DNA from: Scalindua sp964344685
GTDB taxonomy: Bacteria > Planctomycetota > Brocadiia > Brocadiales > Scalinduaceae
DNA length: 64,000 nucleotides
Assembly (NCBI GenBank): GCA_964344685.1
Contig: CAYFOK010000003.1
Span: 62,001 to 126,000 of the forward strand
Direction: 5' to 3'
The notes under the pieces: model-generated
Databases searched by the model: none
Seen by the model: the letters and a program-made list of their open reading frames with translations, nothing else
What the model was told of the DNA's origin: nothing
Shown here: positions 1-8,796 of the stretch, piece by piece
Numbering within the stretch: position 1 is the stretch's first letter
How the letters are laid out: each line of letters starts with the position of its first letter
Made by a program: the position numbers and the translations under genes

Positions 1-121
1 CCGAACGGCTTGAAGCAAGCGGCCTTAATTCATCAACAGGAAAGTCTCTCCTTTCGAGTACCCTGAGCATTTCTGTTCCTACAGCTCCTGTAACCCCCAC
101 TACCGCAACATTAACTCCCAT
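1..121 (-). CDS. asd: Aspartate-semialdehyde dehydrogenase, N-terminal 40 residues (cut by window edge)
   Basis: The reverse strand reads MGVNVAVVGVTGAVGTEMLR and onward, with the GxTGxVG dinucleotide-binding loop at residues 8-14 that opens aspartate-semialdehyde dehydrogenases. The enzyme reduces aspartyl phosphate with NADPH on the way to lysine, threonine and methionine in the cytoplasm. The ATG at 119-121 follows an AAGGAG ribosome binding site about nine bases upstream, which fixes the start. The catalytic cysteine lies outside the window. Assignment rests on the nucleotide-binding loop and the following LERRDFPVDELRPLASSRS stretch, which are typical of the family. Confidence 0.85.
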   Translation of the reverse strand, partial: MGVNVAVVGVTGAVGTEMLRVLERRDFPVDELRPLASSRS

Positions 122-326
122 GTTATTATGCTCCTTATATTACTAATTACTTTGTTAAATTCTATTTATTAAGAATATTTTTTGTATGTCATAAAAAGCT
201 AAAAATACCTAATGTTTAAAGTAAGCTGAAGCTGCAGAAGACCACGTTCAACGTGGTAAAAGGAACCTTTATTTCCTGGCATTGGACACTTTAGTGCACT
301 TCAAACTTGGTCACGGCTATGCCGCT
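122..326. other. Intergenic gap with one perfect palindrome
   Basis: No gene is visible. Positions about 241-257 form an almost perfect palindrome, ACCACGTT-C-AACGTGGT, which lacks a following T-run and so is not a clear intrinsic terminator. It may be an operator or a short hairpin between two divergently placed ends. Function unknown. Confidence 0.4.
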
Positions 327-1292
327 CTATTTAGCCCTTATTAATATACTGTCATTGATATTCAATTTGCTCTTTATGTCATGAATCTGAGACAGAAACC
401 TCCTGGCGTCTTCCGGATAACCGGCAGTTGGCTTTATATCATCTATTTTCTCCAGCCAGAACGCATTGAATAATCTTATAAATAACTCGCGGATGTATTT
501 ACTGAACATCGAAGCAAGTGCAGTTGGAAAATATTTTGAGTCTGCACCTACAGCAAAAGAGACATCCATCTTGTGACTCTCATTTTTGATACTGTAGGCA
601 GACAAGGGGTTTCCCTCTACAATTAAATCTATATTACATCCCTCAAAATTCTGTGCCAGTAACTTTTCGTAATAATTTCTTCCCCCGTGTTTGTCTATTA
701 ATACTTTCGGTTTATGCGTCCCATAATACTCAAAAATTTCTTTAAGATGCGTTACACAGTTCTTAAAAAGAAGCAGAGACTTGTTACCAAGAATCTCAAG
801 CTGCCGGTTTATCTCTGACACACAGAGAAACCGGCTTTTTATGTCAAGTATGCGTACGCCCCGAAAGTTTACCGTATCGTTAAGCACATCCGCGTAATTC
901 ATAATCGCAGACACATTTGAGGCAACAGGTAGATCCAGGTCCTTTCCCCTGTACCATGGATATTTTTCCAGGACGGCTTCATCGCAACCAGAAAATTGTT
1001 TCAGCAAATCTGTGAATTTTGATACCGGGCCCTTTGTGTGCCATACAAAAGACAAAACTGCCTCTTCAAGCATCTTCAATCCGGTTTTTTGCTGATATAA
1101 CTTTTTACTATCGCCAACAATTATACGATTTCCACCTCTTTGAATTTTCTCAGAAACAGCGTCCTTCAGGAGGTGCCAGATGTTTGTCTCGTCGTGACAT
1201 TTACCTGGTATTTCCATTACGACCTTTGACAGTACAAACGGGCCTAATGTGGGGCCATAACCGGCTTCATCAATACCCGCAATTATTGGCAT
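327..1292 (-). CDS. Ribonuclease HII-like protein, enlarged
   Basis: The 321-residue protein begins with GIDEAGYGPTLGPFV, matching the DEAG active-site block of RNase HII/HIII (Asp8, Glu9), and continues with VGDSKKL, the second RNase HII signature. Later acidic positions occur in LIDKHGG and in VGADSKYFPTALASMFSKYIREL, which resembles the ADA...AASI.AK..RD helix of the family. Classical RNase HII is about 200 residues. This protein has roughly 100 extra residues inserted between the conserved blocks, so activity on RNA-DNA hybrids is likely but specificity is uncertain. It may be a lineage-specific paralogue rather than the housekeeping rnhB. Its 3' end lies 205 bp from the divergent side of asd. 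Confidence 0.7.
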   Translation of the reverse strand: MPIIAGIDEAGYGPTLGPFVLSKVVMEIPGKCHDETNIWHLLKDAVSEKIQRGGNRIIVGDSKKLYQQKTGLKMLEEAVLSFVWHTKGPVSKFTDLLKQFSGCDEAVLEKYPWYRGKDLDLPVASNVSAIMNYADVLNDTVNFRGVRILDIKSRFLCVSEINRQLEILGNKSLLLFKNCVTHLKEIFEYYGTHKPKVLIDKHGGRNYYEKLLAQNFEGCNIDLIVEGNPLSAYSIKNESHKMDVSFAVGADSKYFPTALASMFSKYIRELFIRLFNAFWLEKIDDIKPTAGYPEDARRFLSQIHDIKSKLNINDSILIRAK

Positions 1293-1704
1293 TTTCTGAA
1301 AAAAAAGTGAAAATTATATAAAATTAAGAATACTTCAGGATTATAACGAGTGGGCCCAAAGTGTCAAGAAGCCATTTTGTACCATGGATTCTTTCGAATA
1401 CTTTGAGAATTAAGAGCTTTATCGAGCAGCATCAAAATCTCATATACAAAGCTACAGATGATTGTCATTGTAAAATCTATGGTTATCCGGGAAGAGATGT
1501 TTTCTTGAAAAGAAGATTGAACTTAGGAATTTTTAAGGTTTACCAGACGGATAGTCAGGCAGGTAAAATTAATCTCGATAAACCATCCTCCCCAGCCTGT
1601 TTACTATTGGTTCAAAGTCAGAGAGTGGTTTATGATTCATGACTAAATATATTTATTACTTAAAAAAGTTATTTAACACACCGAAAAATGGTTTAGAACC
1701 GTTT
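1293..1704. other. Gap of 412 bp without a supported gene
   Basis: A 93-codon plus-strand open frame from a GTG at 1361 to 1642 is present, but it lacks a ribosome binding site, begins with GTG and resembles no family I know. I see no hairpin with a T-run and no repeat. The stretch may be a relic or plain intergenic DNA. Confidence 0.35.
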
Positions 1705-3024
1705 CTAAGTAATAGGTATATTTATCTCTGTCAATTGTTTTGTATTATTGTAAAGCTCAATCCACTCAGGCAATTTGCCTGTCAACCCAAGCTTTTTTAA
1801 ATACAATATATCAACAAATCGAAAAGATGCATCAGAAGAACAATTTCCCTGCATTGTCATTGCATTAGCCATGTGTACAGCCGTTAATGCGTTAAACCCG
1901 GCTGTTTTGACTTCCCCTGACTGACGTTCAGGAGCATTATCATTAAAAGCTGTTTCATCCGAATTTCCCTGTGCAGGCTCTTTTAATGGAACAGGCATGC
2001 TCTCTATCAACTTTGACGGACTGTGGTGAAAGGCAACCGCTTCAACTACATCACGGGGAAGACCCCAAAGCCCTAAAAGATAAGCCCCCAGTTCTGAATG
2101 AGAAGTACCCATAACGGTATACTCGGCCTCTGAAAAGCTGCAACCGGTCATTTCAATAAGTTCCATCACTTCGTTGTACTGCTTTGGTACTTTCAATAAA
2201 ATCAATTTTCCTATATCATGCAACATCCCGGCGATCATTGCCTCTTCAACCACTTTTCTATCAGCCTCCTCAGCGCGGGCAATATCTGCGGCAAGCCTGC
2301 CTGTCCTTAAACTATGTCTCCACATTTTTAATAAGGAAAATCCGCATAATTCTGCATCTTCTGAAATTGAAGAAAACACATGAATAGAAAGCACAAGTGA
2401 TTTAAGTGATTCTATCCCTACAAATACTGCTGCCTGTTGCGGATCAGTAATTTTTTGTGGAAGAGCAAAAAATGAAGAATTAACCAGATGTAAAATTTTG
2501 GCAGACATTGAAATGTCCTGTGAAATGAGATGGCCTACCCTTTTTAAGGAAGGTTCTGCAGACTGCATTTCTGATATAATTAAATTATATAAAACAGGAA
2601 CACTAGGCAAATTCTTTGTCCCCGCAACAATCTTTTTTAATGTCTCGTCTCTCAGTAAGTCTCTAAGTTTACATGTACGCTCAATGGTGTTCTTCATTGT
2701 CTCTGCGCAGCATGGCTTGATCAGGAACTGATGTACTGACATGGTTGAAGTCAAAACCTCTTCCGGTTCAGAAAGTTCTGAATGTATGATGCGAACAGTC
2801 TTGGGATAGCGTTCACTGACAATATCAAGTAATTTTATTCCATCTATCCCCTGTATACGTATATCGGGAACTATAACATCAAAGGCAGACCTTGACATAA
2901 CATCCAGAGCTTCTTCTCCACTTACCACAACTTCCATCTCCCATTCAGGGCACATCGGCTCAAGCTCCTTTTGCAGTTTCCTGGCCTCATCAGGATCACT
3001 ATCTACAAATAGAACCCTTCTCAT
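1705..3024 (-). CDS. Response regulator with HDOD output domain
   Basis: Residues 1-120 are a receiver domain: VLFVDSDPDEA at the acidic pocket, the phospho-acceptor Asp in VIVPDIRIQGIDG, and the conserved Lys in HQFLIKPC. The acidic pair is spread as D-S-D rather than D-D. The remainder is an HDOD module (LPSVPVLYNLI, ISQDISMSAKILHLVNSSFF, MIAGMLHDIGKLIL) of the kind that relays signals without a complete HD hydrolase site. The start at 3024 is chosen because GAAAGG lies seven bases before this ATG. A longer frame to 3192 would add 56 hydrophobic residues with no ribosome binding site. No partner kinase is adjacent, so it is an orphan here. The role is cytoplasmic signalling, target unknown. 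Confidence 0.85.
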   Translation of the reverse strand: MRRVLFVDSDPDEARKLQKELEPMCPEWEMEVVVSGEEALDVMSRSAFDVIVPDIRIQGIDGIKLLDIVSERYPKTVRIIHSELSEPEEVLTSTMSVHQFLIKPCCAETMKNTIERTCKLRDLLRDETLKKIVAGTKNLPSVPVLYNLIISEMQSAEPSLKRVGHLISQDISMSAKILHLVNSSFFALPQKITDPQQAAVFVGIESLKSLVLSIHVFSSISEDAELCGFSLLKMWRHSLRTGRLAADIARAEEADRKVVEEAMIAGMLHDIGKLILLKVPKQYNEVMELIEMTGCSFSEAEYTVMGTSHSELGAYLLGLWGLPRDVVEAVAFHHSPSKLIESMPVPLKEPAQGNSDETAFNDNAPERQSGEVKTAGFNALTAVHMANAMTMQGNCSSDASFRFVDILYLKKLGLTGKLPEWIELYNNTKQLTEINIPIT

Positions 3025-3329
3025 CACACACCTTTCACAAAAAAAAGTTGTTAAGCAGGTATAATGTAAATTCTTCCGTATAAAAACAATATAATATACG
3101 TAATTATAATTTTCGGTAGAAAGAGTGAAAAGATTAGAAAAAAATGTTAAAAAAACTATAGAGTATTTTGAAACAACTAAGTCTTTCAACACAGAGATAA
3201 GTATCGTATAAAATTATAGATTAACTTTAAGTAATGAATATCATTACTTTTGACAAAAAGTAAAGATAGTTACTATAGTCTGGCAAGGTTTTAGATTGAA
3301 GGCATACAGGCAGTTATCTAATTGATTAA
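3025..3329. other. AT-rich gap upstream of the HDOD gene
   Basis: About 305 bp without a supported gene. It contains an AT-rich segment near 3088-3112 including TATAATATACGTAATTATAA, a plausible promoter or operator region for the minus-strand HDOD gene. No terminator or repeat boundary was found before the XRE-related sequence that begins near 3330. Confidence 0.35.
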
Positions 3330-3463
3330 AATCTTTGGCAGGAAATTCAGTTAAAGGTTTTTTCCTCAGGTGGTTCCTAATGTCTTAAGTGTTCGTGGGT
3401 AAGCACTTGGAAGAGGTTTTTTTTGAGTTCTCAGTGTGATATGGGAAAATGGCAACGCAACCC
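3330..3463 (-). pseudogene. XRE double-HTH repeat, copy A: N-terminal fragment only
   Basis: Read on the reverse strand, 3366-3463 corresponds to the first 35 or so residues of the intact XRE protein at 9196-9681 (LPFSHITLRTQKKPLPSAYP against LPFSYIRLKTKKPLPSAYP). Weaker nucleotide similarity continues left to about 3330. Both helix-turn-helix domains are missing. The right end coincides with the bases CAACGCAACCCT and then passes directly into the comM fragment. It is one of four copies of this repeat in the window (see 9196, 13562 and 26217). Confidence 0.75.
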
Positions 3464-3943
3464 TGTCCGTGCGGATATAATACTGATCCGAAAAAAGAGT
3501 GTCACTGTACGCCTCGTCAGATTCAAAATTACATTTCCAGGATTTCCGGTCCACTGCTTGACAGGATTGATATCCATGTTGAAGTCCCGAATGTTCAGTA
3601 CAAAGAGCTGGCATCAGACTCAGCCGCTGAATCGTCTGAGGAAATCAGAGATGAAGTTACAAAAGCTCGTCAGATACAGATTCAGCGATTCAAGGGACTC
3701 AAACACTCAACCAATTCCAGAATGTCAGCTAAGACGATTAAAAAACATTGTGCACTGGATAGTAAGGCGGAAGAGCTGCTTCACCAGGCAATGACTGAGC
3801 TCAACATCTCTGCAAGGGGATATAACAAGATACTTAAAGTCGGCAGAACCATTGCTGACCTTGATAATAGTGAAAACGTCCGCATGGAACACATATCAGA
3901 AGCTGTTCAATACAGAAATCTGGATCGTGATTTATGGAAATGA
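3449..3943 (+). pseudogene. comM: ComM/YifB (Mg-chelatase-like AAA protein) C-terminal fragment, copy A
   Basis: The open frame encodes the C-terminal third of the ComM/YifB family: PCPCGYNTDPKKECHCTPRQ, then SRISGPLLDRIDIHVEVP, then the helical end with SARGYNKILKVGRTIADLD and HISEAVQYRNLDRDLW. Full-length ComM is about 500 residues; the AAA Walker motifs and N-terminal Lon-like domain are absent. The first six codons derive from the neighbouring XRE repeat, so the ATG at 3449 is probably fortuitous. The remaining frame is undamaged, which suggests recent truncation or residual selection. In intact form the protein is a hexameric helicase that aids branch migration during natural transformation. 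Confidence 0.85.
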
Positions 3944-4029
3944 TGAGACATAAAAGCTGCTTAATCTATTTGTGTCAACTGACGAGATGTGATGCTCTAC
4001 TTTGTTTATTCTGGAATTTTTATTTATCA

Positions 4030-4857
4030 TTATTTTTCTTTTTTGACATTTGAAATGTAGAAAACAACAGGAATGACAAATATATTTAAAAGAGTAGAAC
4101 TGAGTAAACCTCCTAATATTACTTTTGCCATTGGGCTTTGTATCTCGTTTCCAGGCAAGTCGCCTGTTATTGCTAATGGAATTAATGCCAAAGCAGTAGT
4201 TAAAGCAGTCATTAAAATTGGGTTTAGTCTGTCTAAAGAGCCTTTAATAACAGTTTCATACAAAGCAACACCTTGTCTTTGCAATGCCTGATAGTGTGAA
4301 ACCAATAAAATCCCGTTACGTGTTGCTATTCCAAACAGTGTAATAAATCCAATGATAGAGGGAATACTCATGATACCTGATGTAAACCGTATGCTTAAGA
4401 CTCCACCTATCAACGCCAGAGGTAAATTGAGGAAAACAATTCCTGCAAACTTGATATTTTTAAATTCCTGATAAAGCAAAAGGAATATGATGAGTAAAGA
4501 CATTAAAGAGGTGAAGAATAATATTTTCGAAGCCTTTGCTTCACTTTCAAATTGTCCGCCGTATTGAATGCGGTAGTTTTCCGGCAACTGAATATTATCA
4601 TCTATTCTCTCTTTAATCTGGTTTACTACGCTTTTTAAATCACGACCGGCTACATTGGCTGAAACCACAATTTTTCGCTGTACATTTTCCCTGTTAATGG
4701 TGTTGGGGCCTGTTGTTGAAATAATATCAGCTACATAATGCAAAGGAACCTTGAGTGTTAAGTCCTGATTTTCTTGTTTTGTTGGCTTGATATTGGTATC
4801 AATTAAAACGTTACGAATATTTTCAATTTTGCCCCTGTTTTCATATTGAAATACCCT
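4030..4857 (-). pseudogene. RND efflux transporter (CusA/CzcA/AcrB type), C-terminal fragment
   Basis: The frame reads from 4857 (just after an in-frame TAG at 4858-4860) to the stop at 4030. It matches the last quarter of an RND inner-membrane pump: a PN2/PC2 porter piece (LPENYRIQYGGQFESEAKAS), then five or so membrane segments (FFTSLMSLLIIFLLLYQEF, GIVFLNLPLALIGGVLSI, IIGFITLFGIATRNGILLVS, LIPLAITGD, LLSSTLLNIFVIPVVFYIS). About 700 N-terminal residues are missing and no ribosome binding site precedes any Met. A whole pump is about 1,030 residues, so this is a decayed remnant of a heavy-metal or drug exporter. The MFP and outer-membrane partners are not next to it. Confidence 0.85.
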
Positions 4858-5154
4858 CTATTTTGTGTTAAGTTTAATCTATACTAACGTGTACCACACA
4901 TAAAAAGAGTGTTTCATGATAGGTTGTGCATAATTCTTAAGGTTAACTAATAATAGGGAGGTAACCTGTGAGAATAGTACCAGCACAAAAAGACAGATCA
5001 ACCTCAAAGTAGATTTTTATATTTTAGCCGCGGTTTATCCAGACAAGGATGACCGGGGCTTTTTTTATTTATGTGCATCTGTAGCTATTGTTTCTTAATA
5101 ATATGCTATCGGTATGTAACAAAATGTAATCAGCTATTAAGGGAGGTAAATACC
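4858..5154. promoter_or_regulatory. Leader region of the haem-sensor operon with a possible 14-codon leader peptide
   Basis: A strong GGGAGGTAACCT ribosome binding site is followed by GTG at 4968 and a 14-codon frame ending in TAG at 5010-5012 (VRIVPAQKDRSTSK). A terminator-like hairpin follows at 5026-5067, then the operon's first ATG at 5155. The arrangement of short translated leader, terminator and structural gene looks like a transcription attenuator. It could also be the end of an unrelated short transcript. No known riboswitch consensus was recognised. Confidence 0.4.
5026..5067 (+). terminator. Intrinsic-type terminator or attenuator
   Basis: AGCCGCGGTTTATCC (5026-5040), loop AGACAA, then GGATGACCGGGGCT (5047-5060), followed by seven T residues. 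The arms pair along most of their length with small mismatches. It lies 88 bp upstream of the haem-sensor gene start, so it ends an upstream transcript or attenuates the operon. Confidence 0.7.
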
Positions 5155-5817
5155 ATGCATTATAAACTACCTAAATCAACATCGATATTATTCGTTATTA
5201 TTATTTTATGTAATGTATTGGTTTCAAGTTCAGGCCATGCAAGTCAGGACAATATTGGTACAGTTAAAAACATGGATGATACGCATATAATATGTTTGCA
5301 AACTCTGGCAGAAACAACCATTGACATGTTAATTGCCACTAGGGGTGTAATTGCAAAGAACCAGGAGCTTATAAACAGGGATCCGACAACGGGAAATTAT
5401 TATGTCAAGGGTTTTGTGCCAGCAGTGGCAGGTTCACAGGTCGCTAATGATTTCAGTCTTATAACTGGTCACAGGTTAAAACAAACTAGCCTTAGAGTAA
5501 GGAATCCCTCTAATGCGCCTGATGAATGGGAAAAAAAGGTGTTAAAATCCATGGAGAAACCGGAATACTCCGATGGTAAAGGCTTTGGTGAGTTCATTAA
5601 AACAAATGGTAATAAGATCTACAGGTATATGAAACCAATCTATGTTGAAGTTGCTTGTTTACAATGTCATGGAAATGAAGAAAAAGTTAAGCCTGCAATA
5701 AGGCTTTTTTTGAAGAGAAAATACCCACTTGACGAAGCGTTTGGATATATAGAGGGAGAGCTCCGTGGTGGAATAAGCCTTATTATTTCATTAAAAAATT
5801 TAGGTACTAAAAAATGA
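5155..5817 (+). CDS. Periplasmic haem c sensor protein, DUF3365 (Tll0287-like)
   Basis: The start at 5155 follows GGGAGGT nine bases upstream. A signal peptide with hydrophobic core SILFVIIILCNVLVSSSG ends near GHAS. The mature part has the DUF3365/Tll0287-like layout: a long N-terminal helix, FVPAVAGSQVANDF, then the single haem site CLQCHG near the C-terminus, followed by a short beta-rich tail (YIEGELRGGISLIISL). Members of this family bind haem c with labile axial ligation and have been proposed as gas or redox sensors. The stop codon overlaps the next gene's ATG (ATGA), so translation is coupled to the histidine kinase and the protein is probably its sensory partner. The ligand is not known. 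Confidence 0.85.
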   Translation: MHYKLPKSTSILFVIIILCNVLVSSSGHASQDNIGTVKNMDDTHIICLQTLAETTIDMLIATRGVIAKNQELINRDPTTGNYYVKGFVPAVAGSQVANDFSLITGHRLKQTSLRVRNPSNAPDEWEKKVLKSMEKPEYSDGKGFGEFIKTNGNKIYRYMKPIYVEVACLQCHGNEEKVKPAIRLFLKRKYPLDEAFGYIEGELRGGISLIISLKNLGTKK

Positions 5818-8744
5818 CGTTCACAAGATTTGGAGCTAAAATATTATGTATATTTCTTTTGATGTCACTTGTTCCACTTGCCGTTGCTGGCACGATAGTC
5901 TACAAATATGTTCATGACAGGACAAGAGACGGTGTATTAAGACAACTACGTTCTACTGCACAAAGCCTTAATAAACAATTGGACCTTTTGTTAACTCAAA
6001 GAAGGATGAGGGTTGAAGATTTTAGTTCTGATGGTTTTATCAGAGATTGTGTAGAACAGATGTCATCAATGACTCCTTACTATTCCATTATATGTGACAA
6101 ATTAAATTTCCACCTGAAAAATAACAAGAAAAGCTTGGATTCTGAAATACTTGATATAGAAATACTCAACACCAGAGGTGTTGTTATTGCTTCAACTTCT
6201 CCAGAACAAATAGGTAAAGATAAGTCTGGTAAAAATTATTTCAAAATTCCATTTCTTTCGTTAGAGCAAAAGGGTTCATACTTTGCGCATGACTTGGAAA
6301 GAAAAGGAAATACAGATAAATTAAGGCTGGTATTTTCTACTATTTTGAAAGATAAAATTATGCATAGCCCCATCGGTGCTATAGCAACTATGGTAAATGG
6401 TAATATCATTCAGGGTGTTTTCAGCCAACATTTATTTCATCCTGATGAAGAAAGTTTCCTTGGCCCTTTCAGTGAGATTTATATTGTAAATAGTAACAAG
6501 GCAATGATAGCAAATTCAACTATTTCCGGAGCTTTTGGACTTAAGCATATAATTAACACAAAGCCAGTGCCGGAAGTATTCCTTTCACAAAAAGAATGGT
6601 CCGGTATTTATAAGAATTATAAAGGTGTTCAAGTGTTTGGGACCGCACTGTTTGTGCCAGAAACGCATTGGGTAATTCTGGCAGAGATAGATGTTGAGGA
6701 AGCATTTTTACCACTAACAAGGATTAAGAATATTTTTGCAATTTCAGGAGCGGGAGTATTATTAATGGTAACAATATTCGCCTTTGTAATTTCTAACAAT
6801 ATAAGCAATATTATAAGAAAGTTTGTAATAGGTCTGAGGAGGGTAGCAGGTGGAAATTTTGAACGTAAGATAGAAGTTGGTGGACGGAGAGATGAGATAC
6901 AAGCGCTAGCGAAATCATTTAATTTCATGACAGAAAAGCTCAAGGAATCAAAGGAACTTGAGTACAGGTTTGATGAGGTTAAGATGCTGGGATCTCTGAC
7001 TGAAAAAGTTAATAAAGGTCTCACACTTGAGGAAGTACTCAGCTATGTTTATGAGCATTTTAAGTCTATTATTCCATACGACCGAATTGGTTTTGCGTTA
7101 CTGGTTGACAATGGAACAACCGTTATGACCCATTGGGCACAGTCCGAAGCAAAGGAAGCTTATTTAACCAAAGGGTTTTCTGTTAAACTTGAAGGATCTG
7201 CATTTGGTGAAATTATCCAAAGCAAAAGGCCTCGAATTATCAATGATATAAGAGAATATTTAAAAACAAAACCACAAGCTGAGACTCTCTCACTTTTGAT
7301 GAAAGAGGGCATGCAATCCAGTCTAAATTGTCCTTTATTTGCCGCAGAAAAGCCTATCGGGTTTATGTCTTTTTCCAGTTTTGAAGTTAATACTTATTCG
7401 AATATTCATGTAGAACTTTTTATGCAAATTGCTAGAGAACTCGCATTAACTGTAGAAAAAAGCCGTTTGTATCAGGAATTAGAAAGCAAATTTAACGAGA
7501 TTAAAATTCTGGATACCCTAACGAAAAAAATTAACAAGGGACTCATATTAGAAGAAGTGCTCAATCACGTCTATGAGTCTTTTAGGGCTATTATTCCGTA
7601 TGATCGCATTGGAGTTGCATTTTTGGTTGATAACGGTAAAACGGTTGAGCATAAATGGACACGTACAGAGGCTAAAGAAATCAAGCTTGAAAATGGGTAT
7701 TCTATCAAACTGGAAGAAACCACCCTTAACAATATTGTTATGGAGGGTAAGTCTCGTATTATCCCAAATCTGAAAGAATACTTAAGAGTGCGACCACAAT
7801 CTGATTCTACCAAACGGATGGTAGAAGAAGGAATGCTTTCAAGCCTCACATGTCCCTTAATCGCTTTGGGAAAACCCATCGGGTTTATGTTCTTCTCCAG
7901 TTTTAAGGTTAACGCTTATTCGAATGTCCATGTGGAACTTTTTATGCAGATCGCCGGAGAACTTGCAGTAACTGTAGAAAAGAGCCGTTTGTATCAGGAA
8001 CTGGTGAGACTCAATAAACTGAAAAATGAATTTTTGGGTATGGCAGCACATGATCTTCGCAATCCTAATGTTTTAATAAGGTTGTATCTAAACCAATTGG
8101 TTGAGTCTTTAGAGGGTATTGAGGAGGATCAGCGTATCTGGATTACAAAAATACAGAACACTTCCAACTCAATGATGACTATGATTGACAACTTCCTGGA
8201 CATCAGTATTGTAGAAGCAGGTCAATTACAACTCAATTTAAATCCTGTAAAACTCAATACACTTTTAACAAACAACTACAAAGACAACAGATCCATAACT
8301 GAAGAGAAATCTATCATTCTTAAGCTGGATTTAGAAAAAGAGTTGCCGATGGTTTACATTGACTCAAATAGAATTAGCCAAGTCATAAACAATCTTATTA
8401 CAAATGCTATGAAGTATTCTGTTCCAAATACAGAAATTATTCTTAGTGTAAGAGTGATAGATAAAGAAGCTGTAATATCTGTGGTCGACCAAGGTCAAGG
8501 CATACACCCGGATGACCTCAACAAATTGTTTAAAATGTTTGGAAAGGCACGCGGAAGACCCACTGCCGATGAGAAGAGTACGGGTCTTGGTCTGGTTATT
8601 TGTAAGTACATTGTGGACGCGCATGGCGGTAGAATTTGGGTTGAGAGCGAAGGTATAGGTAAGGGGTCAACATTTAGGTTTACGTTACCTTTAAAACTTA
8701 CGAAAATGGGGCAGGAAGAAATGGCGTTATCATTAAATAGTTAA
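5814..8744 (+). CDS. Sensor histidine kinase: Cache, HAMP, two GAF, HisKA, HATPase
   Basis: This 976-residue membrane kinase has a first membrane segment at about 8-30, a large periplasmic Cache-type region to about 300, a second membrane segment (ISGAGVLLMVTIFAFVIS) at about 306-328 and a HAMP linker. Two GAF domains follow, at about 392-555 and 565-725, closely alike (both contain YDRIG, LTVEKSRLYQEL or VTVEKSRLYQEL). The HisKA H-box is AAHDLRNP (His near 745). The ATPase N-box is NNLITNAMKYS, with G1 DQGQGI and G2 STGLGLVICKYIV. It overlaps the upstream haem protein gene by four bases. Phosphate is likely passed to the receiver encoded 52 bp downstream. Confidence 0.9.
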   Translation: MTFTRFGAKILCIFLLMSLVPLAVAGTIVYKYVHDRTRDGVLRQLRSTAQSLNKQLDLLLTQRRMRVEDFSSDGFIRDCVEQMSSMTPYYSIICDKLNFHLKNNKKSLDSEILDIEILNTRGVVIASTSPEQIGKDKSGKNYFKIPFLSLEQKGSYFAHDLERKGNTDKLRLVFSTILKDKIMHSPIGAIATMVNGNIIQGVFSQHLFHPDEESFLGPFSEIYIVNSNKAMIANSTISGAFGLKHIINTKPVPEVFLSQKEWSGIYKNYKGVQVFGTALFVPETHWVILAEIDVEEAFLPLTRIKNIFAISGAGVLLMVTIFAFVISNNISNIIRKFVIGLRRVAGGNFERKIEVGGRRDEIQALAKSFNFMTEKLKESKELEYRFDEVKMLGSLTEKVNKGLTLEEVLSYVYEHFKSIIPYDRIGFALLVDNGTTVMTHWAQSEAKEAYLTKGFSVKLEGSAFGEIIQSKRPRIINDIREYLKTKPQAETLSLLMKEGMQSSLNCPLFAAEKPIGFMSFSSFEVNTYSNIHVELFMQIARELALTVEKSRLYQELESKFNEIKILDTLTKKINKGLILEEVLNHVYESFRAIIPYDRIGVAFLVDNGKTVEHKWTRTEAKEIKLENGYSIKLEETTLNNIVMEGKSRIIPNLKEYLRVRPQSDSTKRMVEEGMLSSLTCPLIALGKPIGFMFFSSFKVNAYSNVHVELFMQIAGELAVTVEKSRLYQELVRLNKLKNEFLGMAAHDLRNPNVLIRLYLNQLVESLEGIEEDQRIWITKIQNTSNSMMTMIDNFLDISIVEAGQLQLNLNPVKLNTLLTNNYKDNRSITEEKSIILKLDLEKELPMVYIDSNRISQVINNLITNAMKYSVPNTEIILSVRVIDKEAVISVVDQGQGIHPDDLNKLFKMFGKARGRPTADEKSTGLGLVICKYIVDAHGGRIWVESEGIGKGSTFRFTLPLKLTKMGQEEMALSLNS

Positions 8745-8796
8745 CAGGCGAGTATTAACTCAAAAAAGATCAAGTATTATCAAAAAGGAATGAGAT

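Noticed and set aside
1361..1642. GTG-started 93-codon frame on the plus strand
   Set aside because: No ribosome binding site, no recognisable motif and no support from neighbours, so it is treated as intergenic.
3024..3192. Longer start of the HDOD response regulator
   Set aside because: The extra 56 residues are hydrophobic and unlike receiver domains; the ATG at 3024 has a good ribosome binding site.
5071..5154. Longer start of the haem-sensor gene
   Set aside because: The upstream 28 codons lack a ribosome binding site and lie before the GGGAGGT that serves the ATG at 5155.
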